64,000 nt of DNA from UMGS1491 sp944380925 (GTDB lineage: Bacteria > Bacillota > Clostridia > Oscillospirales > Acutalibacteraceae): contig CALWJD010000002.1 of NCBI GenBank assembly GCA_944380925.1, positions 1-64,000 of the forward strand. Direction: 5' to 3'. Below, piece after piece: positions 35,573-42,854 of this stretch. The first letter of the stretch is position 1; each line of letters begins with the position of its first letter. The position numbers were made by a program, and so were the translations under genes. The notes under the pieces are model-generated. The model was not told where the DNA came from and did no database searches. It worked only from the letters and a program-made list of their open reading frames with translations.

Positions 35573-35862
35573 AAAACAAATAGCAACCATGGGTATGCAT
35601 CAGGCGATCATCTGAACACCATGCATATTCCCCTTGATATGGAATTTACAAATCAGATGCTCTAAGTTACGGTACAAACTTATAAATCAGATTAATAATA
35701 TCAAGATAATACACCTCGCTTAAAATAGTGAGGTGCTTTTGTGTGCGGAAAATCACGTGGCTATTAGATAACTTTTTAAGTATAAATAAAATTTTCATAA
35801 ATTTGCATAAAAGGGTGCAAAAATCAAGAAATTTGGGATGAATATTGAGGAGGAAAAATTTT
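35573..35862. other. Intergenic region before the lysozyme gene
   Basis: 290 bp without an ORF. Contains an interrupted inverted repeat (TATGCAT / ATGCATA, near 35593 and 35624) and the hairpin at 35713. I see nothing else. Confidence 0.4.
35713..35741 (+). terminator. Terminator after the zinc-finger miniprotein pair
   Basis: Stem CACCTC / GAGGTG with a 12-base loop followed by CTTTTG. Weak but well placed. Confidence 0.5.
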
Positions 35863-36663
35863 ATGGAGCTAAGAGGAATAGATGTTTCAAAATGGCAAGG
35901 TGTTATTGATTGGCAAAAAGTAAAAAATGATGGTGTGGAGTTTGCGATAATTCGAGAAGGTTGGGGTAAAAAATCGCCAAGTCAGATTGATAAACAATTT
36001 AGAGCAAACTATGAAAACGCAAAATCTGTTGGAATGCCAATAGGATGTTATCATTACAGTTATGCGGATAGTGTGCCAGATGCAAAAGCTGAGGCGGAAT
36101 TTTGTCTGGAAAACATCAGAGGAATGCAATTTGAGTATCCTGTCTGCTTTGATATTGAGGATAGAACAATGCTATCGCTCAGCAACCGTCAAAGAACGGA
36201 TATTATAAAAACTTTTTGCAGCGAGATCGAAAAAGCAGGATTCTATGCTATGTTTTACTGTAATCCCAATTGGCTTAATAATTATCTTATCAAAGAAGAA
36301 TTGTTGCTAAAATATGACCTTTGGCTCGCACAATGGAGCCATACTGAGCCCTCTATTTCGTGCGGGATATGGCAGAAATCCGACAAAGGTACAATAAACG
36401 GAATAATCGGAAATGTTGACATTGACGTATCTTACAAGAACTATCCCGAAATTATGAAATCTAAAGGTTTAAACGGATTTGGAAAATCAATCCCATCACC
36501 AAATACAAGCTATTTTGTTTATACAGTCAAAAAAGGAGATACCTTATGGGCAATTGCCGGAAGGTATCTTGGAAGTAATTCAAAATATAGAGAAATTAAA
36601 AACCTGAACGCTTTAAATTCCGATACAATTTACGTTGGTCAAACCTTAAAAATACCAAAGTAA
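35863..36663 (+). CDS. GH25 lysozyme with C-terminal LysM
   Basis: 266 residues. GH25 muramidase domain (about 1-195) begins RGIDVSKWQGVIDW, with catalytic acids in the first Asp and CFDIEDR. A LysM domain (about 218-264, YTVKKGDTLWAIAGRYLG) binds peptidoglycan. No signal peptide, which fits a phage endolysin released through a holin; a holin-like gene lies at 38071. GAGGAGG at 35847 supports ATG 35863 rather than the upstream 35845 frame start. Confidence 0.92.
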   Translation: MELRGIDVSKWQGVIDWQKVKNDGVEFAIIREGWGKKSPSQIDKQFRANYENAKSVGMPIGCYHYSYADSVPDAKAEAEFCLENIRGMQFEYPVCFDIEDRTMLSLSNRQRTDIIKTFCSEIEKAGFYAMFYCNPNWLNNYLIKEELLLKYDLWLAQWSHTEPSISCGIWQKSDKGTINGIIGNVDIDVSYKNYPEIMKSKGLNGFGKSIPSPNTSYFVYTVKKGDTLWAIAGRYLGSNSKYREIKNLNALNSDTIYVGQTLKIPK

Positions 36664-36707
36664 AATATCCTATGTAATCACAATTTATATACCCCACAAA
36701 ATATTTT

Positions 36708-37106
36708 TTAAACTATATATTTATTACCGCATATACGATAAAGTAGCACTACAACCGTATGCGCCATACTGTTGGATTGTATACCTTTGTTTTTCATAAG
36801 CCACACAAACGGTATACCGAATATAATAGATTCCTTTACACATTCTAAAATGGCTAACATTGGGTCTGCAGTAAATCCGGTTGCGATATGGTTCATAGCA
36901 TGCGGCAATATCAAGAATATATAAATAGGCACTTGCGCTTTGTAACTTTTAGGCATCTCTTTTTGAAACCAATATACCACCATAGCCAGTGGCAAAAAAT
37001 GATATGTAATTTCTTCAGACATTGCACCGCTGGAATTAAGCAAGGCATTTAAAATGTTTGGCAAATTCCAAATCCGAGGATCTAAAAAAGCTGTATTTTC
37101 CATCAA
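36708..37106 (-). CDS. Frameshifted C-terminal part of a membrane (CPBP-like) protein
   Basis: 132 codons that continue the 37036-37950 gene in another frame. About three hydrophobic segments. GAMSEEITYHFLP carries a Glu-Glu pair, ILPHAMNH a His, and NSMAHTVVV another His, which resembles the CPBP/Abi intramembrane protease motif order, though the canonical Arg of EExxxR is not seen. There is no ribosome site at the nominal start. Joining the two frames by dropping one T in the T6 run (37084-37089) gives a 413-residue protein. Confidence 0.6.
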   Translation of the reverse strand: MMENTAFLDPRIWNLPNILNALLNSSGAMSEEITYHFLPLAMVVYWFQKEMPKSYKAQVPIYIFLILPHAMNHIATGFTADPMLAILECVKESIIFGIPFVWLMKNKGIQSNSMAHTVVVLLYRICGNKYIV

Positions 37107-37950
37107 TCATAACATTTATGATTGCCAGCGGTATACCGAAAAATATACCAAATCCGAAAGACTTTAAGGTATTACGGAAATCAAAATTAAATACTTTTTT
37201 ATCAAATGAGCATTTTCTAAACATACTGCAAGCTGCATAATAACAAACCATATTTTCAATCAACGCTATCGGATTGTGCTCAAGCACAAAAGGGGCAGCG
37301 CCCAATATTAATGCTACGACTAAATCCGGCCAACTAAAATGCTTTGTTTTAAATATGTAGTATGTTGCGATTACTATTAATAAAAGATTACATACAATCC
37401 ACATTCTGTTAGAATAAGACTGATTTTCGGCAAGTATGCTATACTCCGTTGGAATACATAAATTAAGTACAAAAAGTGATAAATACATTAGCAAAAATAT
37501 TGCCATAAAAATATAAGGTTTGTGATTTTTATAAAACTCTATTTTATTTAGCGCACAAGAAATACTTTTGATAATAAAACTTAGTAAATATTTCAGTGTT
37601 ATAATCACAGAAAGCAATATTAATGTACCACTAATTGACCTGTCATAAAGTACAAACCTTATAAAGCTCTCAACAATCCAAGAAATTATAAGGCAAGTAT
37701 CAAAACATATTAGCGGTTTAAAAAAACTCCGAAATCGTTTCAAAAAGCAAATAGCCGTTACAACAACAATTTCCGCCAATCTTAAAAAATGGTAGCTTCC
37801 GAACGTAACATTTCCGAACGCCACATTACCACTTTCATCATACGCATTAAACGTAATGCCTGGTATATGTGCGAAACAAAAATTTAAAGCCGTGTACGAA
37901 ACTACAAATATAAAAAAATAAAACAATTCCTTTTTCTTCAAAATCACCAC
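37036..37950 (-). CDS. Frameshifted N-terminal part of a membrane (CPBP-like) protein
   Basis: 304 codons with about eight transmembrane segments. The last 26 residues (after the T6 run at 37084-37089) are out of register with the rest and polar. Upstream sequence up to FGIPLAIINVMIDGKYSF joins naturally to LDPRIWNLPN of the downstream frame. The start is probably TTG 37944 after AAGGAAGTGGTG (GTG 37950 overlaps it). A CPBP-type intramembrane protease is possible from the C-terminal part, at low confidence. Either a pseudogene, a slippage-expressed gene or a sequencing error. Confidence 0.6.
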   Translation of the reverse strand: MVILKKKELFYFFIFVVSYTALNFCFAHIPGITFNAYDESGNVAFGNVTFGSYHFLRLAEIVVVTAICFLKRFRSFFKPLICFDTCLIISWIVESFIRFVLYDRSISGTLILLSVIITLKYLLSFIIKSISCALNKIEFYKNHKPYIFMAIFLLMYLSLFVLNLCIPTEYSILAENQSYSNRMWIVCNLLLIVIATYYIFKTKHFSWPDLVVALILGAAPFVLEHNPIALIENMVCYYAACSMFRKCSFDKKVFNFDFRNTLKSFGFGIFFGIPLAIINVMIDGKYSFFRSSDLEFAKHFKCLA

Positions 37951-38070
37951 TTCCTTATATTTTACGAATTATAATATACATAATTGCTGTAATTCTCAAG
38001 TAATTTATAAATATTCTAAAAAATTTATCAGAACTTAAATTTAAAAAACACAAAATGAGAGGTGACCAAA

Positions 38071-38352
38071 TTGGAAAACAAAATAGCTTCGATAATGCCT
38101 TTGGCAATTATCATCGAAGCCACAATAACATATATAAACCAATTTTTTGTAAGCAGAGAATTTTGCCAAGAAATGCTTTTAAGTATAATTTTCGGCATTG
38201 TTATTTCTATTGCTTATGAAATTGATATACCAAAATATCTTAATTTACATTCTAAAATTCCATATCTTGGCAACATTTTAACCGGAATACTCATTTCCAG
38301 AGGCTCAAATTACATTTACGATTTAATGAATAATCTCACTTGTATAAATTAA
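38071..38352 (+). CDS. Small holin-like membrane protein
   Basis: 93 residues with two to three hydrophobic segments: IMPLAIIIEATITYI, LLSIIFGIVISIAY and a C-terminal amphipathic ILTGILISRGSNYIYDL. The SRGSNYIYDL ending recalls proteins found near endolysins in Firmicute phages, so a holin role is plausible given the GH25 lysozyme at 35863. TTG start decided by GAGGTG 6 bases upstream. Confidence 0.55.
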   Translation: MENKIASIMPLAIIIEATITYINQFFVSREFCQEMLLSIIFGIVISIAYEIDIPKYLNLHSKIPYLGNILTGILISRGSNYIYDLMNNLTCIN

Positions 38353-38367
38353 AGTATAAAATTGACA

Positions 38368-38394
38368 AAAGCCCTAAATGTAGGGCTTTTAATT
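38368..38394 (+). terminator. Bidirectional terminator between holin-like and XRE genes
   Basis: 9-bp stem AAAGCCCTA / TAGGGCTTT with an AATG loop; T-rich on the plus side, A-rich upstream. Confidence 0.8.
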
Positions 38395-38644
38395 ATTTAT
38401 ATTTATTTTTTTCATAGCTTCTCACTCTTTGTGGTGGTGCAAATTCATTTGTTAAACCGACCAGATAATCTAAACTTGTTTTATAAAAAATTGCTAATGT
38501 GATCAGGTGGTTTATTGGTATTCTTCTTTTGCCTGTTTCATAATTACTATAAACTCTTTGATTTATGCCCAGCAATTCTGCTACATCACATTGCGATAAA
38601 TCTTTATCCTCCCTGCAATCTTTTAATCTATGAAAGTAACACAT
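38393..38644 (-). CDS. XRE-family helix-turn-helix regulator A
   Basis: About 83 residues, one HTH_3 domain (LKDCREDKDLSQCDVAELLG, then VYSNYETGKRRIP) as in Cro/CI-like repressors. The C-terminus is short, with no dimerisation or peptidase domain. AGGTGGGG supports ATG 38644 over the GTG at 38656. Its upstream region contains the palindrome ACTATCATTTGATAGT (38682), a likely autoregulatory operator. Confidence 0.88.
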   Translation of the reverse strand: MCYFHRLKDCREDKDLSQCDVAELLGINQRVYSNYETGKRRIPINHLITLAIFYKTSLDYLVGLTNEFAPPQRVRSYEKNKYK

Positions 38645-38681
38645 TTTGCACCCCACCTTCCTCAGGTTAAGATTTTAAATT

Positions 38682-38760
38682 ACTATCATTTGATAGTGTT
38701 GCTTTTACAACCAAACGATAGTAAAATTGTTTTTGTAAATTACTATTTGTGAGAGTGGTG
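38682..38760. promoter_or_regulatory. Operator candidates upstream of regulator A
   Basis: Palindrome ACTATCA-TT-TGATAGT at 38682-38697, a half site ACGATAGT at 38715-38722, and a second TAAATTACTAT copy at 38736-38746 followed by TGAGAGTG. The repeats lie in the promoter position of the leftward XRE gene. Confidence 0.55.
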
Positions 38761-38840
38761 AGATTATACAACAAAAAATATGCACGCTTGCAGCGCACAC
38801 GGATATTTTTTCAAAAAAATAAGACGGTCTAATCCGTCTT

Positions 38841-39047
38841 TTAAATATCATCTTCAAACTTAAATAGATCATTCGGCTCACATTCCAAAATTACACAAAG
38901 AGCTTCTATATTTGAATACTGAATAGATTTAGTTTTATTATTAAGCATTTTCATAAAGTTTTGATAGCTCATCCCCATTTGTTTATAAAGCCAATAATTG
39001 GTTTTTCCCTTTTCTCTTAAAATCTCTGCTACTCTTAGTTTTATCAT
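38841..39047 (-). CDS. XRE-family helix-turn-helix regulator B
   Basis: 68 residues, a compact Cro/C1-type HTH (VAEILREKGKTNYWLYKQMG, NFMKMLNNKTKSI) ending LECEPNDLFKFEDD, typical of the small HTH_26 group. ATG with TTGGTGA upstream. The inverted repeat at 39062-39094 sits directly in front of it. Confidence 0.88.
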   Translation of the reverse strand: MIKLRVAEILREKGKTNYWLYKQMGMSYQNFMKMLNNKTKSIQYSNIEALCVILECEPNDLFKFEDDI

Positions 39048-39061
39048 TTATATATCACCAA

Positions 39062-39094
39062 CCTAACGTTTTAATCCGATATTAAAACATTAGG
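39062..39094. promoter_or_regulatory. Operator candidate of regulator B
   Basis: 14-bp inverted repeat CCTAACGTTTTAAT / ATTAAAACATTAGG with a 5-base spacer and one mismatch, 15 bases upstream of the regulator B start. Confidence 0.55.
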
Positions 39095-39178
39095 CATCTT
39101 TACATATAGATTAATACATTATATAATTTAAAAGTCTATATGCGGATCGAGATATGTTGTGGAATACGAAATTAGCTT

Positions 39179-39415
39179 TTATTCAAAAGTAAAATCATTT
39201 AACTCTTTAAAATCCAAAAATTCAGACAAAGTCATACTTAGACCGATCGATAGCTTGTGCAAAGTTTTAATTTTTGGGTTTTTAGCGGTGCCTTTTATTA
39301 TGCCGTCAACTGTCGATTGTGTAACACCGGACATCGTTGATAGCTTGTTGACTGTTATTTTCCGCTTTTTGCAAAGCTCCAAAATTCTTTTACTAATAAT
39401 CTCCGAATATTCCAT
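39179..39415 (-). CDS. XRE-family helix-turn-helix regulator C
   Basis: 78 residues with one HTH_3 domain (SKRILELCKKRKITVNKLS, then MSGVTQSTVDGIIKG) and LHKLSIGLSMTLSEFLDF. GGAGTATATG precedes the ATG. It is divergent from the SLOG gene at 39564. The shared intergenic region carries three 8-bp palindromes, so C may control both genes. Confidence 0.88.
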   Translation of the reverse strand: MEYSEIISKRILELCKKRKITVNKLSTMSGVTQSTVDGIIKGTAKNPKIKTLHKLSIGLSMTLSEFLDFKELNDFTFE

Positions 39416-39441
39416 GATTACATATACTCCTTTTAACTGTA

Positions 39442-39529
39442 TAACGTTAAATTCACACTAACATGTACACAGAGGAGTATTAACGGTACAACGTTGACAA
39501 ATACAAAAAAGATTTATAACATAACGTTA
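39442..39529. promoter_or_regulatory. Operator array between regulator C and the SLOG gene
   Basis: Three perfect 8-bp palindromes: TAACGTTA at 39442-39449, CAACGTTG at 39489-39496 and TAACGTTA at 39522-39529, plus a GCGTTA half site at 39532. Spacing 47 and 33 bases. Confidence 0.6.
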
Positions 39530-39563
39530 CAGCGTTAATCTTTTTAAAAAAGGGGTAATAGTT

Positions 39564-40031
39564 ATGACTCAAAAAATATGTACATTTGCAGGGCATGGAG
39601 AAATTTACGGCGAAAATACCTTGAAAGAAAAACTAAAAAAAGAAATTATAAATCTAATAGAAAATGAAAATGTTGATACTTTTTATTGTGGAGGAAAAGG
39701 AGATTTTGATAAGCTGTGTTCCGAGCGCGTAAAAGAACTCAAAAGCAATTATCCATTTGTAAAATCATATTTGATTTTGGCTTATATGCCCAACAAAAAA
39801 AGTGAGTTTGATTTGAACCCATATGGCGAATATGATGGTTCCGTTTATCCCGATTTGGAAAACACGCCCCCACGATTTGCCATAATCAAACGAAATGAGT
39901 GGATGATTGATAAATCTGATTTTTTGATAGCATACGTTAAAAATAGCTTTGGCGGAGCAAACAAAACTCTTTCTTATGCAAAAAAGCGAAGAAAAATTAA
40001 AATAATCAATATGGCAGAAAATAGTTTTTAA
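39564..40031 (+). CDS. SLOG-family (DUF1273/YpsA-like) protein
   Basis: 155 residues with a Rossmann-like fold: CTFAGHGEIYG at the N-terminus, FYCGGKGDFDKLCSERV (glycine-rich ligand loop) and KRNEWMIDKSDFLIAYV followed by FGGANKTLSYAKK. SLOG proteins bind nucleotide-derived ligands and occur in phage- and defence-related contexts; the ligand here is unknown. AAGGGGT precedes the ATG. The upstream operator array suggests control by the divergent XRE regulator. Confidence 0.85.
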   Translation: MTQKICTFAGHGEIYGENTLKEKLKKEIINLIENENVDTFYCGGKGDFDKLCSERVKELKSNYPFVKSYLILAYMPNKKSEFDLNPYGEYDGSVYPDLENTPPRFAIIKRNEWMIDKSDFLIAYVKNSFGGANKTLSYAKKRRKIKIINMAENSF

Positions 40032-40182
40032 AACACGCCTAAACTTTTACATAAAATTCAATTATTTATGCATATTAATTGATGACTTATTTTTTTTAAT
40101 AGTATAAAATGTTTTTAAGTTCAGTATACATTTATATTTTCGCATAATCATATATACGGTACCAAAAAGGAGGTAACCCACA

Positions 40183-40710
40183 TTGTGGAATGCTGTTATT
40201 ATAATCTCAATTTTAGGGACACTGGCTCATTTTATGTACGAAATAAGCGGACACAACAAATTTATTGCCATATTTGCGGCAGTTAACGAATCCACTTGGG
40301 AACATATCAAAATTGCTCTGACCCCCAGCCTTCTTTGGGGGCTTTATGACGGATTTGCATATGGTCAAAGCCCTAATTATTTTCCTGCAAAAACGCTTAG
40401 CTTACTTACTATAATCATAGTAATACCGGTGTTTTTCTATGCCTACAAGGCCATTCTTAAAAAGGCCACACTTATAATTGATATACCCCTATTCTACGCT
40501 TCTATAATTTTCAGCCAATTAGTTTTTAGATATTTTATTAATTTGCCACCTATGGAATTTATATATGAATATTTAGGAACCATAGGACTATTTATAATAT
40601 TTGGCAGTTATATGATACTTACTCTCCAACCGCTCGAAAATTTTGTGTTTGAAGACCCAATTTCAAAAAAATATGGAAAAGAAGGGCACTCCGACTGCAA
40701 TAAGAAATAG
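40183..40710 (+). CDS. DUF6512-like integral membrane protein
   Basis: 175 residues with about five transmembrane segments. HFMYEISGHNKFIAIFAA and VNESTWEHIKIALTPSLLW near the N-terminus are typical of the DUF6512 family (function unknown). TTG start with AAGGAGGT 8 to 9 bases upstream. It is followed by its own terminator and is not obviously linked to the kinase gene. Confidence 0.75.
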   Translation: MWNAVIIISILGTLAHFMYEISGHNKFIAIFAAVNESTWEHIKIALTPSLLWGLYDGFAYGQSPNYFPAKTLSLLTIIIVIPVFFYAYKAILKKATLIIDIPLFYASIIFSQLVFRYFINLPPMEFIYEYLGTIGLFIIFGSYMILTLQPLENFVFEDPISKKYGKEGHSDCNKK

Positions 40711-40771
40711 CGTGTAGCCCCACAAAATTACAAATTTTGGAAACCTATTGAATAAATCAGAACATAACACA

Positions 40772-40812
40772 AAAACATATACCATATTCATAGTGTGGTA
40801 TATGTTTTGTTT
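40772..40812 (+). terminator. Terminator of the DUF6512-like gene
   Basis: 13-bp stem AAAACATATACCA / TGGTATATGTTTT with an 11-base loop, then GTTTC. Confidence 0.75.
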
Positions 40813-40849
40813 CTACATAAAAAAATATATAAATTTTTACTGATTTTAG

Positions 40850-40877
40850 TTGACAAATATATTTTTTATTATATAAC
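40850..40877 (+). promoter_or_regulatory. Promoter of the kinase gene
   Basis: TTGACA (40850-40855) and TATAAC (40872-40877), 16-base spacer, about 50 bases before the ATG. Confidence 0.65.
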
Positions 40878-40928
40878 TGCATCGTGGCGCATAGTGCACA
40901 AATTAAAATTTTGAAGGAGATGGTTATT

Positions 40929-42608
40929 ATGCCGTTACCACGTAGTATACTAAACCAATTGCAAAAGAACGGTCTTTTTAGTTTTTCGCCTGCAAATGAA
41001 GTGAAAGATGTTGCTATAAAAGAAGATACATCTGAAACGAAAGGGACAATAACATTTTACGGTACCCAAAGCTTCTCAACAAGGAGTGAAGAGCTCAATT
41101 TTTGTATTGTGGCTTGCCTTATAATCGACAAAACTGATCATTTTAAATCGAAAGCTAATTTAAAAAATCCTATACAAAAGTATTTTAGTGATTTACCTAA
41201 AGAGCATTCTTTTGGTTCTATAAAACTTTTGTTAGAGGATAGCTCTTTAAGAAACCCTATCATGACATCACGGGCAGAATCACCCAAACAAATTTTGGCA
41301 ATAGATGTTTATAAAGCTACTGTAAAAGAAGATAAAACAAGTGCGGATTTTCCAGATGCTCGGGGTGTACAATCGCTTGCCAGATTGCTGGATTCAACCG
41401 CAACCCCCAAAGAAATTGGAGTTGAGAGCGGCGCAGGAACATGTTTTCGTTGCCAAATTGGGGGCAAAAAGAAAGTTTTAAAAATTCCAAAAGTATCGCT
41501 CGGCTCTGCGCTGGGAGAACTTGAAGGGAATGAACTGGTGTCGAGACTGGGGCGTAGTGAAACCCGTATATCAATATCTGATGTAAAAGTATATAAATTC
41601 GTTTCGTCAGATTGGAGACGGAATCACCCCCTCATTGTAATGGCTGATGTCGGTGAAAGTACTTCCGAAAATATGGATAAATTATCCCCTACCCTCAGGC
41701 GACTTCCGGATCCCAAATCGCCTACCGGCTCTACAACCGCCAGTCCGGTTTTATCCCCCGCATCACCCACTGCTGCTGGTGGTTCGGCCCCGGTAATAGA
41801 CTACCCTAACCTTAAAAAATGGCTCAAAAGCGCTTGCGAAAGTATAGCCGTACTTCATGGAGATGGCATAGTTCATCTTGATATAAAACCCAGTAACATT
41901 GGTTGCAAACTAACCGCTAATTCCTCAGAACCGAGATTTAGTTCACCAAGTATGGGTGATAGTTCACGTGGTCTGGAAAAAGCCGAAACAATCGCTCCTT
42001 TATTTGACTTCGGAACCGCCTCTATGACAAGATCCGCAAAACTTAATGCAATGGGAAAAGACCCGAGAAGTGTTAAAGTATTTATCGATGAACTTAAATC
42101 CAAATGTGCATCGGGAATCATTACCCAAGATGATGTTGTCGACTTCTTTTTCGAACTGGCTCAGCGTTGTATCAAAGGAACGAAAGAATACATGGCCCCG
42201 GAAATAAAGGAGTTTACCTCCGAAGGAAAAAAAGTTTTTGATTTAAAAAAACTTGGCGCAATCATAAACGTCCTGGTAGAAACCAAAGGAGACTCCGAAG
42301 CTAAAGATATCACGCCCGAACAAAAAGAAGCGTACGGATTGCTAAAAAAGCTTTTAACTATCGGGAGAAAAGCCGATGTTTATTCTCTTGGCGCATCTAT
42401 CGTAGAAATACTATGCAAAGCCTACGACGTCAAAGGATGCACTTCTTATGATCAAAGTGCACTGGATAAGGTAATTAATGAGATAAAGGGGAAAAAACTA
42501 ATTCCTATCGACCCCAACCTTCTTGATCTTCTTGGAAACATGCTCGCAACTGATCCTGGCAAACGCTATTCTATATATCAGGTTCAGTTGCATAAATTTT
42601 TACGATAG
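40929..42608 (+). CDS. Eukaryotic-like Ser/Thr protein kinase
   Basis: 559 residues. An N-terminal region of about 150 residues is unrecognised. The kinase domain runs about 160-559: Gly loop SGAGTCF (167-173), Lys185 in VLKIPK, catalytic HLDIKPSN (Asp318, Asn323), Asp360 in DFG, APE 423-425, Asp483 in KADVYSLG and Arg546. All key residues are present, so it should be active. A Ser/Thr/Pro-rich insert (about 253-287) and a loop between HLD and DFG are longer than usual. No membrane segment, PASTA repeats or signal peptide, unlike the PknB group. AAGGAG supports ATG 40929. Confidence 0.9.
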   Translation: MPLPRSILNQLQKNGLFSFSPANEVKDVAIKEDTSETKGTITFYGTQSFSTRSEELNFCIVACLIIDKTDHFKSKANLKNPIQKYFSDLPKEHSFGSIKLLLEDSSLRNPIMTSRAESPKQILAIDVYKATVKEDKTSADFPDARGVQSLARLLDSTATPKEIGVESGAGTCFRCQIGGKKKVLKIPKVSLGSALGELEGNELVSRLGRSETRISISDVKVYKFVSSDWRRNHPLIVMADVGESTSENMDKLSPTLRRLPDPKSPTGSTTASPVLSPASPTAAGGSAPVIDYPNLKKWLKSACESIAVLHGDGIVHLDIKPSNIGCKLTANSSEPRFSSPSMGDSSRGLEKAETIAPLFDFGTASMTRSAKLNAMGKDPRSVKVFIDELKSKCASGIITQDDVVDFFFELAQRCIKGTKEYMAPEIKEFTSEGKKVFDLKKLGAIINVLVETKGDSEAKDITPEQKEAYGLLKKLLTIGRKADVYSLGASIVEILCKAYDVKGCTSYDQSALDKVINEIKGKKLIPIDPNLLDLLGNMLATDPGKRYSIYQVQLHKFLR

Positions 42609-42702
42609 TTATTCCAACACTATTTTGTATATTGGTACTTCTTTCTGATAAGATCTAATTTCTAATATCTATACCCCTACACACTAAATAAACTAAAATC
42701 TT

Positions 42703-42743
42703 ATGCCCGTAGTAAAACTTTTTACTACGGGCATTTTGTTTTT
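42703..42743 (+). terminator. Terminator between kinase and AAA+ genes
   Basis: Perfect 15-bp stem ATGCCCGTAGTAAAA / TTTTACTACGGGCAT and TTTGTTTTTT tail; serves the kinase gene, and possibly the convergent AAA+ gene. Confidence 0.9.
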
Positions 42744-42854
42744 TAAACCATTATTTACCATTTATTTACTCTAGCGATTCACAATGAAAACAGGCGTCTC
42801 TTCATACTTCTGTAATCTGTTAAATAAAAACATCAACACTTTTTGTACGCCTAT

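Noticed and set aside
38682..39529. CRISPR-like array
   Set aside because: The repeats are short palindromes of different sequence and irregular spacing, which fits operators, not a CRISPR.
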